Counted from the first letter of the stretch, positions 1-5,911 are shown. The stretch: 5,911 bases of DNA from Gammaproteobacteria bacterium (GCA_012270695.1 JAAXHV010000298.1:1-5911); one strand, 5' to 3'. Notes: generated by a model from the letters alone, not told the origin. Made by a program: numbers and translations.

Positions 1-224
1 TCCGTGATCAGCGGAATATCGAAGCAGTCGCTGATAAAAGGTTCCAGTTCCCGGTAACGTCCCAAGTATCCCAGCTGTTCGGCCCGTTGCATCATGTTGA
101 GCAGTTGCTTGTGGAATTTATCCACGGTCCTGCCGGGTGCATCCATTTCCCCGGCGCCGGCCGGGCAGGATAGCCACAACAGCAGCAAGGCATAAACCAG
201 GCGATGCAATAATCCTGTTTTCAT
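1..224 (-). CDS. hpnM: HpnM, MlaC/Ttg2D-like hopanoid transport protein (N-terminal part only)
   Basis: The first 74 residues are visible; the gene runs off the left edge. The ATG (first base 224) overlaps the hpnB stop as ATGA, with a GGAG Shine-Dalgarno 4 nt upstream inside the end of hpnB. The protein begins MKTGLLHRLV, followed by a hydrophobic stretch to about residue 19 and an AGA-GE type signal peptidase I site near residue 25. Cys20 is preceded by W-L-S rather than a good lipobox, so a soluble periplasmic protein is more likely than a lipoprotein. The mature start (TVDKFHKQLLNMMQRAEQLG, then YRELEPFISDCFDIPLI) matches the opening of the MlaC/Ttg2D family, whose members carry lipids across the periplasm. 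Its place behind hpnH and hpnB points to the hopanoid-cluster member HpnM, thought to work with the exporter HpnN. A generic MlaC is the alternative, but context favours HpnM. Confidence 0.85.
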   Translation of the reverse strand, partial: MKTGLLHRLVYALLLLWLSCPAGAGEMDAPGRTVDKFHKQLLNMMQRAEQLGYLGRYRELEPFISDCFDIPLIT

Positions 225-1360
225 TTCACTCCACCCGATGCGCCGGCGTAACTGCGCTGTTTCCAAACTGCGCCGGCGCCGCTGCAGTAGCGCCAGGCGG
301 AAGTCCAGGTCATGAGGAGGTAGAGCAAGCCGCCGAGCGGAAAAGCAAGAGACCATAATAGATGAATGCCGTAGTAACGCAGGGTGGGCAGGTAACTCGC
401 CGCCATCAGAAAAATGGCGCTGATGCCAAGCAACCTGGTGGCAGGGTCAGCGCTGAACAGGCCGGCGGGCGGCAGCACAAAGCCGGCCGTGAGCAGGATG
501 CTGCATAACAGCAGCAGGGCGAAGGAATAACGCAACTGGGTAAACGCAGTCCTGGCGACCATGTTCCAGATGCCTGACAGCCCGTCATAACTGCGCCGGC
601 TGTGCGCCGAGTGTGATAAGCCTATCCAGGTGCTGAGGCCGGCATTCCTGAATTGGCGTGCCAGCGCGCAATCATCGATCAACTCGTCTTTTATCGTCTC
701 GAAACCGCCTGTTTGCACCAGTGAACTGCTGCGCAGCAGAACGCATCCGCCTGCCGCCGCGGCCACCGCGCTCGAACCGGCGTTGGACAGGTGAAACGGG
801 TAAAGCAGCTTGAAAAAATAAACAAAAGCCGGCATCAGCAACTTCTCCCAAAAGGAATCCATACGCAGAAACGCGAGTAGTGAGACCAGGTGCAGCTCGT
901 GTTCCTCCATCCTGGCTTGCAGCGCAGGGATGGTGCCCGGCTGAAGGCGAATATCCGCATCCAGCAACAAAATAGTTTTCGTCTCCACGAAAGACAGGCC
1001 TTGGTGCAAGGCCCATAATTTGCCACTCCAGCCCGGTTCCAGGGGCCGGCCGTCGATGATCCTCAGGTTTTTGAGATTTACCCGGCTTGCTTCAGTCACC
1101 GTTGTATCAGTGGATTGGTCGTTGACCAGGACTATCCTCAGGTTTTGTCCCTGATCGACAAGAGACAGCAGGGTTTCGGCGATGACACCGGCTTCATTCC
1201 TTGCCGGGATCAATACGGTGACGTCGGACAGGTCAGCGGTTTCGTCTTCGGTGCCGGCTGCTTCCAGTGTTTCCCTGATACGCCAGGGTTGCCAGGGAAG
1301 GACAAGAACAACGCTCCAGAGAATGACTCCCGGTATGACCAGCCACAGTGTGTTTGTCAA
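221..1360 (-). CDS. hpnB: HpnB, hopanoid-associated family 2 glycosyltransferase-like membrane protein
   Basis: This 379-residue protein has an N-terminal membrane segment (about residues 4-23). A GT-A fold family 2 glycosyltransferase domain follows, with VLIPARNE (49-56), VNDQSTDTT (79-87), the metal-binding-type LLLDADI (131-137) and an acidic DELIDDCALARQFR stretch (225-238). Next comes HSRRSYDGLSGIWNMVARTAFTQLRYS (253-279). Three hydrophobic segments end the protein (about 279-299, 309-326 and 333-353). This architecture fits the hopene-associated glycosyltransferase HpnB. The family occurs in hopanoid clusters, but its exact substrate is not settled as far as I know, so sugar transfer to a hopanoid is inference. 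The start is a TTG whose bases overlap the hpnH stop (TTGA). No in-frame ATG or GTG lies near the N-terminus, and the nearest purine-rich AGGA is about 12 nt upstream, so translation probably depends on coupling to hpnH. The 3' end overlaps hpnM by 4 bp. Confidence 0.93.
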   Translation of the reverse strand: MTNTLWLVIPGVILWSVVLVLPWQPWRIRETLEAAGTEDETADLSDVTVLIPARNEAGVIAETLLSLVDQGQNLRIVLVNDQSTDTTVTEASRVNLKNLRIIDGRPLEPGWSGKLWALHQGLSFVETKTILLLDADIRLQPGTIPALQARMEEHELHLVSLLAFLRMDSFWEKLLMPAFVYFFKLLYPFHLSNAGSSAVAAAAGGCVLLRSSSLVQTGGFETIKDELIDDCALARQFRNAGLSTWIGLSHSAHSRRSYDGLSGIWNMVARTAFTQLRYSFALLLLCSILLTAGFVLPPAGLFSADPATRLLGISAIFLMAASYLPTLRYYGIHLLWSLAFPLGGLLYLLMTWTSAWRYCSGAGAVWKQRSYAGASGGVK

Positions 1361-2502
1361 GCGACTTGTTTGTCCTGCGCTTCGGTGCGGAGGATTATCG
1401 ACACAGGCTTGATCTCGGCAACCAGCCTGGGTTTCGGCAGTGTTTCATCCTCATCGTAGAGGATGGGCAGTTCCGGGGTCATGTCCCCGGATGTCCTGGG
1501 TCCCAGCAAGGCTGCTTTCAATGCTTTCCACGGTCGTTTGAGCGCGTCCTCAACGGCCGATGCCTCGTAACCGCTGTGTACCATGCAATTGGCGCATTTC
1601 GGATTACGTCCGTTGCCGTAGTTGTGCCATTCGGTTTCTTCTATCAAAGCTTTGAACGTCGGCGCATAACCTTCGCCTACTAGCAGGTAACAGGGTTTCT
1701 GCCAGCCGAAAATGTTTCTGGTGGGGTTGCCCCAGGGCGTACACTGGTATTGCTGGTTGCCTGCCAGGAAATCCAGGTACAGGGATGACTGGTTAAAACG
1801 CCATTTTTTCCCAACCCCTGATTTAAAGATGTCCCTGAACAACTGTTTGCTCTCCTTGCGTTTCAGGAATACGTCCTGGCGCGGCGCCCGCTCGTAGCTG
1901 TAGCCGGGGGATATGGTGACTCCTTCGACACCCAGTTCCATGGCCATGTCCATGAACTCCGCGACTTCATTGGCTGTTTCGCCTTGAAACAAGGTGCAGT
2001 TGATCGTCACCCGAAAGCCTTTGCTCCTGGCCCGTTTAATAACCGTAATACACTTGTCGAAGACACCGGAACGGCAAACGGAAGCGTCATGCCGGTCCCG
2101 GTTACCGTCAAGGTGAATGGAAAAAGTCAGGAAGGGAGAGGGCGAATAGTCATCCATGCGCCGGTCAAGCAGCAAGGCATTGGTACACAGGTAGACGTAT
2201 TTCTTCTTGGCAACAAAGCCGCGGACGATTTCAGGCATCTCCTGGTGGATTAACGGTTCCCCGCCGGCGATGGACACGACCGGCGCGCCACACTCATCAG
2301 CAGCTTCCATGCAGTCTTCATAGCTGAGGCGTTTGTCCAGGATTTCGTCCGGATAATCGATTTTGCCGCAACCGGCGCAGGCCAGGTTGCAGCGGAACAG
2401 GGGTTCCAGCATCAGCACCAGGGGATAGCGCTGTTCGCCGCGCAGCTTTTTCCCCAGAATGTATTTTGAGATGCGAAGTTGTTGAGTTAACGGTACAGCC
2501 AT
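1357..2502 (-). CDS. hpnH: HpnH, B12-independent radical SAM adenosylhopane synthase
   Basis: HpnH joins the 5'-deoxyadenosyl radical from S-adenosylmethionine to diploptene, giving adenosylhopane, the first intermediate of C35 extended hopanoids; HpnG and later enzymes then remodel the side chain. The protein is 381 residues, normal for the family. The radical SAM [4Fe-4S] motif CNLACAGC has Cys38, Cys42 and Cys45, followed by GKIDYPDEIL. The SAM-binding GGEP is at 80-83. Family hallmarks include YVYLCTNALLL, FSIHLDGNRDRHD, CTPWGNPTRNIFGWQKPCYLL and a C-terminal KCANCMVHSGYEASAV. The ATG at 2502 is preferred over the in-frame GTG two codons upstream (2508), because family members usually begin M-x-VPL and an AGG lies 8 nt before this ATG. 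It is the first gene of the hpnH-hpnB-hpnM unit and is divergent from dxs. Its leader contains a terminator-like hairpin, listed separately. Confidence 0.97.
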   Translation of the reverse strand: MAVPLTQQLRISKYILGKKLRGEQRYPLVLMLEPLFRCNLACAGCGKIDYPDEILDKRLSYEDCMEAADECGAPVVSIAGGEPLIHQEMPEIVRGFVAKKKYVYLCTNALLLDRRMDDYSPSPFLTFSIHLDGNRDRHDASVCRSGVFDKCITVIKRARSKGFRVTINCTLFQGETANEVAEFMDMAMELGVEGVTISPGYSYERAPRQDVFLKRKESKQLFRDIFKSGVGKKWRFNQSSLYLDFLAGNQQYQCTPWGNPTRNIFGWQKPCYLLVGEGYAPTFKALIEETEWHNYGNGRNPKCANCMVHSGYEASAVEDALKRPWKALKAALLGPRTSGDMTPELPILYDEDETLPKPRLVAEIKPVSIILRTEAQDKQVA

Positions 2503-2534
2503 CTCCACAGCCTGTTTATTTCAGATTATCATTC

Positions 2535-2568
2535 AAAAATAGAGCGTTTCAGCAGTCTGAAACGCTCT
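2535..2568 (-). terminator. Intrinsic terminator-like hairpin in the hpnH upstream region (possible attenuator)
   Basis: Arms AGAGCGTTTCAG (2541-2552) and CTGAAACGCTCT (2557-2568) are perfectly complementary over 12 bp and enclose a 4-nt loop (2553-2556). On the minus strand the hairpin is followed directly by AUUUUUG (five U from 2539-2535), the form of a Rho-independent terminator. On the plus strand no T tract follows. It sits about 33 nt before the hpnH start codon, so it would stop transcripts entering the hpn operon rather than leaving a gene. It may be an attenuator, the end of a short minus-strand RNA, or a symmetric operator for a dimeric regulator. The structure is certain; its role is inferred. 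Confidence 0.7.
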
Positions 2569-2571
2569 CAC

Positions 2572-2600
2572 CTGTCCAAGATATAGGATAAAGCTATAAA
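2572..2600 (+). promoter_or_regulatory. Candidate promoter for dxs (weak)
   Basis: TATAAA (2595-2600) matches the sigma-70 -10 box at 5 of 6 bases. CTGTCC (2572-2577), 17 bp upstream, matches the -35 box at only 3 of 6. If used, the dxs mRNA would start near 2607 and carry a leader of about 175 nt. It overlaps the minus-strand promoter candidate, as expected for a compact divergent control region. TACAAT (2616-2621) is another possible -10, without a recognisable -35 box. Confidence 0.25.
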
Positions 2601-2628
2601 TGTACAGCATCGTAATACAATTTAACAA
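2599..2628 (-). promoter_or_regulatory. Candidate promoter for the hpnH operon (weak)
   Basis: On the minus strand, TTGTTA (2628-2623) and TACATT (2604-2599) each match 4 of 6 bases of the sigma-70 -35 and -10 boxes and are 18 bp apart. Transcription would begin near 2592, placing the 2535-2568 hairpin inside the hpnH leader. The surrounding AT-rich stretch (about 2581-2630) is the only good promoter-like zone upstream of hpnH. The match is modest, and other pairings (TTGTAT with TATAGC, 16 bp) are possible. Confidence 0.3.
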
Positions 2629-2783
2629 CACAAACGACCGGGATAACAGCCTGTTTTCGGGAAAATTTCCAGATTTCCCAGGGACTAGCCAGCGGACGGA
2701 AGAGACAGAAGGCGTGAGGTTGCAAGACGTCGGGTTTCTGCTTACAGTAACTGTTTACGGCAAAAGGATAAAGAGAAGTATTC

Positions 2784-4649
2784 ATGACAGAGCAAATTGA
2801 GACGCCTTTACTGGACCAGATAGAATCTCCCGCTGACTTGAGGCGTCTGCCGGAAGATCAACTGGAACCGCTGGCGCAGGAAATGCGCGCGTTCCTGTTG
2901 CACTGGGCCAGCAGGAACAGCGGCCATTTTGCCGCCAGCCTGGGCGCGGTCGAACTGACGATTGCCTTGCATTATATCTATAACACCCCTGAAGACCGCC
3001 TGGTCTGGGATGTGGGTCACCAGGCTTACGGGCACAAAATACTCACCGGGCGCCGCGACAGGCTGCACACCATCAGGAAACACAACGGGCTGGCACCTTT
3101 TCCGAAACGCGATGAGAGCCGTTATGATACTTTTGGCGTGGGTCATTCAAGTACATCCATCAGCGCTGCCCTGGGCATGGCTATTGCAGCGCGCAATAGC
3201 GGCAGCGAGCGTAAATGTGTCGCCATCATCGGCGACGGCGGGTTGACGGCAGGTATGGCGTTTGAGGCTATGAATCATGCCGGAGACGCCGGGGTCAACC
3301 TGCTGGTGATACTGAACGACAATAACATGTCGATTTCTCCGAACGTCGGGGCTCTGGCAAACCGCTTTGCCCAGCTTTTGTCCGGGAAGTTATATACCAC
3401 GATGCGGGAGAGAAGCAGGAAAGTTCTGTCGCGGGTGCCGGGGGCGCTGGAGATATCACGGCGGGCTGAAGAACACCTCAAGGGTTTGATTGTGCCGGGG
3501 GTGTTGTTTGAGGAATTCGGTTTCAATTATATCGGTCCCGTGGACGGTCACCATTTACCGACTCTGCTGACCACCATCAGGAATATCAGCCAGTTGGATG
3601 GGCCGCAGTTCCTCCATATCATCACCCGTAAAGGCAAGGGCTATGGTCCGGCGGAGGCCGACCCGGTGAAATGGCATGCGGTGAGTAAACCCTTCGACCC
3701 GGAGACGGGCAAGGCGTCGTCCCCGAAACCGGCGCAACCTGCCAAACCGACCTATAGCCAGGTATTCAGCGACTGGGTGTGTGACATGGCGGCACAGGAC
3801 CCGCGCCTGGTGGCAGTGACCCCGGCAATGCGCGAGGGATCCGGACTGGTGCGGTTTGAACAGGAATACCCGGAGCGGTATTTTGACGTGGCCATAGCCG
3901 AGCAACACAGTGTCACCGTTGCCGCGGGGATGGCCTGTGACGGCTTGAAGCCGGTGGTGGCGATCTATTCGACCTTTCTGCAACGGGCTTATGACCAGGT
4001 GGTTCACGACGTGGTGAATCAGAAGTTGCCGGTGCTGTTTGCCATTGACCGGGCCGGCGTGGTCGGCGCTGACGGCCCCACCCATAACGGTTCCTATGAT
4101 TTCAGTTATTTACGTTGTCTCCCGCACATGGTGGTAATGGCGCCGGCGGATGAGAATGAGTGCCGGCAGATGTTGTATACGGGGTTTTTACTGGACCAGC
4201 CGGCGGCGGTGCGCTATCCCCGGGGCAGCGGTCCCGGAGTGGCGGTTGAGAAACAGATGACGGCATTGCCGCTGGGCAAGGGAGAGTTGCGCCTGCGCGG
4301 CGCAAAGATTGCGTTGCTGGCTTTCGGAAGCAGCTTGAAGCTGGCGCTTGAGGCGGGCGCCGAACTGGGCGCGACAGTGGCGAACATGCGTTTTGTAAAA
4401 CCCCTGGACGGAGAACTGGTAGCCCAGTTGGCTGCGACTCATGACTTGCTTGTGACGGTGGAAGAGCACGTGGTGCAGGGGGGAGCGGGCAGCGCGGTGA
4501 ATGAATATCTTGCGTCACAGGGGACAACGCGGCGCATTCTCAACTACGGCCTGCCGGACCGCCTGTTGCAACATGGCTCCCAGCAGGACATGCTGGAAGA
4601 TGCGAGACTGACCAGGGAGGGGTTGCTGGAATTCATCAAGCGGGGCTAG
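2784..4649 (+). CDS. dxs: 1-deoxy-D-xylulose-5-phosphate synthase (DXS)
   Basis: DXS is a cytosolic thiamine-diphosphate enzyme that condenses pyruvate with glyceraldehyde 3-phosphate to DXP, the entry step of the MEP isoprenoid pathway and a source of thiamine and pyridoxal precursors. The protein is 621 residues, essentially the length of E. coli DXS. Visible motifs in order are SGHFAASLG with His48, WDVGHQAYGHKILTGR (75-90), GHSSTSISAALGMA (120-133) and the ThDP/Mg motif GDGGLTAGMAFEAMNHAGD (150-168) ending in NDNN (178-181). Then come GPVDGH (251-256), the start of the pyrimidine-binding domain at TYSQVF (323-328), the catalytic-type AEQHSVTVAAGMA with Glu373, and DRAGVVGADGPTHNGSYDFSYLR (422-444). 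The ATG has a GAGAAG ribosome site 5 nt upstream. It is divergent from hpnH, and its product feeds the squalene/hopene pathway that the neighbouring hpn genes modify. It appears intact, and no terminator hairpin is evident after its stop. Confidence 0.98.
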   Translation: MTEQIETPLLDQIESPADLRRLPEDQLEPLAQEMRAFLLHWASRNSGHFAASLGAVELTIALHYIYNTPEDRLVWDVGHQAYGHKILTGRRDRLHTIRKHNGLAPFPKRDESRYDTFGVGHSSTSISAALGMAIAARNSGSERKCVAIIGDGGLTAGMAFEAMNHAGDAGVNLLVILNDNNMSISPNVGALANRFAQLLSGKLYTTMRERSRKVLSRVPGALEISRRAEEHLKGLIVPGVLFEEFGFNYIGPVDGHHLPTLLTTIRNISQLDGPQFLHIITRKGKGYGPAEADPVKWHAVSKPFDPETGKASSPKPAQPAKPTYSQVFSDWVCDMAAQDPRLVAVTPAMREGSGLVRFEQEYPERYFDVAIAEQHSVTVAAGMACDGLKPVVAIYSTFLQRAYDQVVHDVVNQKLPVLFAIDRAGVVGADGPTHNGSYDFSYLRCLPHMVVMAPADENECRQMLYTGFLLDQPAAVRYPRGSGPGVAVEKQMTALPLGKGELRLRGAKIALLAFGSSLKLALEAGAELGATVANMRFVKPLDGELVAQLAATHDLLVTVEEHVVQGGAGSAVNEYLASQGTTRRILNYGLPDRLLQHGSQQDMLEDARLTREGLLEFIKRG

Positions 4650-4685
4650 ATTCAGAGCCTGGCTTCCGGCCGTCATTCCTGTGCC

Positions 4686-4789
4686 TCCTGCCGTCCGTTG
4701 TGAGGTGTACTTCCTGCCGTTCGTTGTAAGGCGTACATCCTGCCGTCCGTTATGAGGCGTGCTTCCTGCCGTCCGTCATGAGGTGTACT
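4686..4789. repeat. Four-copy 26-bp imperfect tandem repeat in the convergent dxs/aepY gap
   Basis: Four head-to-tail 26-bp units lie at 4686-4711, 4712-4737, 4738-4763 and 4764-4789. Each begins TCCTGCCGT, and positions 11-13 are CGT in every copy. The second half follows a TTRTGAGGYGTRCT-like pattern. Relative to unit 1, units 2, 3 and 4 differ at 4, 3 and 2 positions. A degenerate fragment (CTTCCGGCCGTCATTCCTG, from about 4664) may be a decayed extra copy. The array ends 1 bp from the aepY stop codon (minus strand) and starts 36 bp after the dxs stop. No strong hairpin with a T tract is present, so this is not an obvious terminator. Its role is unknown; it may belong to a dispersed intergenic repeat family. 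Confidence 0.93.
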
Positions 4790-4790
4790 T

Positions 4791-5911
4791 TTACCCGGAT
4801 TGAGCGTTTATGTGTGCCGTCAGGCGGCGCAGGACGTTCCCGGGTGAGGTGGTGGGACGGGGCAGATCGCTTGGCGTACCCGGCTCGATCTTCAGCTGCG
4901 CGAAGCGTGCGCCGTCTGCGTCTTTCCGGGCAAACAGTTCCCTGAGCACGGCCAGGTCGTTGCCGTACAGGGCAGTGCCGTAGCCGCAGGCCGCAGCGAT
5001 ATCGGCGAAGCTGACGTTGGCCGAGACGGTGGCCTGTGATCCGGTGGACTCGTGGACGCCGTTGTCCAGTAATATATGGGTCAGGTTGTTTTGTCCGTAG
5101 CTGCCGATGGTGGCAAAGTTTCCCATGCGCATGAGGCCGGCGCCATCGCCGTCGACAACAGTGACCTCCAGCTCCGGCCGGGCCAGGGAAGCGCCCAAGG
5201 CGAAGGCAGAGGCGCAACCCATTGAACCGACCATGTAGATCTGGTTGTCACGATCGCCAATGGCGAACAACTCCCGGCCGGTGTAGCCCGTTGTCCCTAT
5301 CAGGATGGAATCGTCCACGGGAGTATGGCCTATTATTTCCCTGAGCGCCTGTTCCCTGGTGGGGGGTTTTGGCGGATTGCCCGCAAAACTCCTGCGCCGG
5401 CATCGCACGTTTGCCCGGAACGGAATGGATTCGCATTGTAACGGATGCGGCGCCACCACATCCTGATCCATCAGCAATGCATACGGTTTTTGTCGCTCAG
5501 TGCAATAGCGGCTCACCCGTTCCAGTAGCGGACCGATGTCCGGCTCTTCAGCCGGGAAGGGTTCCCAGGGTATTTCCATCAGGTCGAACAGGTCGCTTGT
5601 TATCTTCCCCATCAGTTCATGCTGCGGCTCATCCCCGCGGCCCGGCTTGCCGCGATGGGTGACAATGAGTAATAGCGGGATAGCAAAGGTATGCGCCAGC
5701 GACGTCAACGGGTTGACCGCATTGCCCAGGCCGGAATTCTGCATCATCACCACGGCGCTCTCTCCCCCCAGCGTCAGGCCGGCAGCGGTTGCGACCGCAT
5801 CGCCCTCATTGGCGGAAGAGATATAAGACAGCAGGTCATCGTTGATAACGTAATTGATGAACGGCGTCAGGTAGGAGCACGGCACACCGGTATACCGGGT
5901 AAACCCGTGGC
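4791..5911 (-). CDS. aepY: Phosphonopyruvate decarboxylase (5' end outside window)
   Basis: This thiamine-diphosphate enzyme converts 3-phosphonopyruvate to phosphonoacetaldehyde and CO2. That irreversible step pulls the PEP mutase reaction forward in phosphonate biosynthesis, for example toward 2-aminoethylphosphonate. The visible 372 residues are nearly the whole protein. The frame stays open to the window edge, and residues encoded upstream of the GTG at 5885 (GFTRYTG before VPCSYLTPFINYV) fit the family's FxTGVPxSxL start, so the true start lies beyond 5911. Counting from that GTG, the features are SANEGDAVATAAG with the ThDP-activating Glu27, MMQNSGLGNAVNPLTSL (47-63), THRGKPGRGDEPQHELMG (76-93), and the ThDP/Mg motif VDGDGAGLMRMGNFATIG...LLDN (244-275). 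The RPTTSP (343-348) near the C-terminus is typical of the family. Sulfopyruvate decarboxylase is the related alternative, but length, fused domains and RPTTSP favour phosphonopyruvate. Partner genes such as PEP mutase would be off-window to the right. Confidence 0.9.
   Translation of the reverse strand, partial: HGFTRYTGVPCSYLTPFINYVINDDLLSYISSANEGDAVATAAGLTLGGESAVVMMQNSGLGNAVNPLTSLAHTFAIPLLLIVTHRGKPGRGDEPQHELMGKITSDLFDLMEIPWEPFPAEEPDIGPLLERVSRYCTERQKPYALLMDQDVVAPHPLQCESIPFRANVRCRRRSFAGNPPKPPTREQALREIIGHTPVDDSILIGTTGYTGRELFAIGDRDNQIYMVGSMGCASAFALGASLARPELEVTVVDGDGAGLMRMGNFATIGSYGQNNLTHILLDNGVHESTGSQATVSANVSFADIAAACGYGTALYGNDLAVLRELFARKDADGARFAQLKIEPGTPSDLPRPTTSPGNVLRRLTAHINAQSG

Noticed and set aside
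2594..2785. Minus-strand 63-codon frame filling the divergent gap and ending just before the 2535-2568 hairpin, which could serve as its terminator.
   Set aside because: The placement before a terminator is attractive, but the start sits in the dxs start region with no clear Shine-Dalgarno, the composition is not protein-like and no family is recognisable. A noncoding RNA would explain the hairpin equally well.
2600..2800. Plus-strand 66-codon frame starting at an ATG in the dxs leader and overlapping the dxs start in another frame.
   Set aside because: It has no well-spaced ribosome site (AGGA is 11 nt away), no recognisable domain, and its ATG overlaps a promoter-like TATAAA. A regulatory upstream ORF cannot be excluded, but nothing supports it.
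3555..4085. Long minus-strand open frame of 176 codons antisense to dxs.
   Set aside because: It is the complement of the strongly conserved DXS coding frame, rich in His, Arg and Gly as expected for a shadow frame, with no ribosome site or recognisable fold.
4102..4527. Proline- and serine-rich minus-strand open frame antisense to the dxs 3' half.
   Set aside because: Its low-complexity composition is typical of a GC-rich antisense shadow; dxs is unambiguous over this stretch.
4650..4685. Intrinsic terminator directly after dxs.
   Set aside because: Only tiny inverted pieces (AGCC/GGCT with a 1-nt gap, CGGCCG) occur, and there is no T tract.
4686..4789. The 26-bp repeats as a CRISPR array.
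   Set aside because: The units are contiguous with no unique spacers, and the period equals the repeat length, so this is a tandem repeat and not a CRISPR array.
4750..5217. Arg- and His-rich minus-strand frame overlapping the repeat array and the aepY C-terminal part.
   Set aside because: It is out of frame with the decarboxylase ThDP-binding domain, which is clearly the coding frame; the Arg-rich composition is typical of a shadow.

Overview
The window looks like a chromosomal segment of a hopanoid-producing, moderately GC-rich proteobacterium. A gammaproteobacterium is most likely, judging by the style of the DXS and HpnH proteins, but the species cannot be named from this sequence. It is densely coding. 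Only two intergenic gaps exist, a divergent one of about 280 bp and a convergent one of about 140 bp.

Layout. Positions 1-2502 hold a tightly packed minus-strand operon, read right to left: hpnH (radical SAM adenosylhopane synthase), hpnB (family 2 glycosyltransferase-like membrane protein) and hpnM (MlaC/Ttg2D-like periplasmic lipid carrier, running off the left edge). Each junction is a 4-bp stop/start overlap. Positions 2503-2783 form a divergent regulatory region. It contains a perfect 12-bp stem hairpin with a U tract that behaves as an intrinsic terminator on the minus strand, yet lies directly upstream of hpnH. Positions 2784-4649 encode a complete DXS (1-deoxy-D-xylulose-5-phosphate synthase) on the plus strand. 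Positions 4650-4790 are convergent intergenic DNA filled mainly by four 26-bp imperfect tandem repeats. Positions 4791-5911 encode a phosphonopyruvate decarboxylase (minus strand, 5' end outside the window).

How the genes work together. DXS makes DXP, the entry point of the MEP route to IPP/DMAPP and so to squalene and hopene. HpnH adds a 5'-deoxyadenosyl group to diploptene, the first step of C35 extended hopanoids. HpnB is a hopanoid-cluster glycosyltransferase-like protein of unsettled role, and HpnM is expected to shuttle hopanoids toward the outer membrane with the RND-type exporter HpnN. This is a recognisable hopanoid locus with its precursor-supply gene. The phosphonopyruvate decarboxylase belongs to phosphonate (C-P bond) biosynthesis. 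It is convergent to dxs, and nothing in the window shows a functional link to hopanoids.

The genes belong to known families. The items most worth a second look are the misplaced terminator-like hairpin in the hpnH leader and the 26-bp repeat array abutting the decarboxylase stop codon. I found no clear evidence of a previously undescribed multi-gene system.
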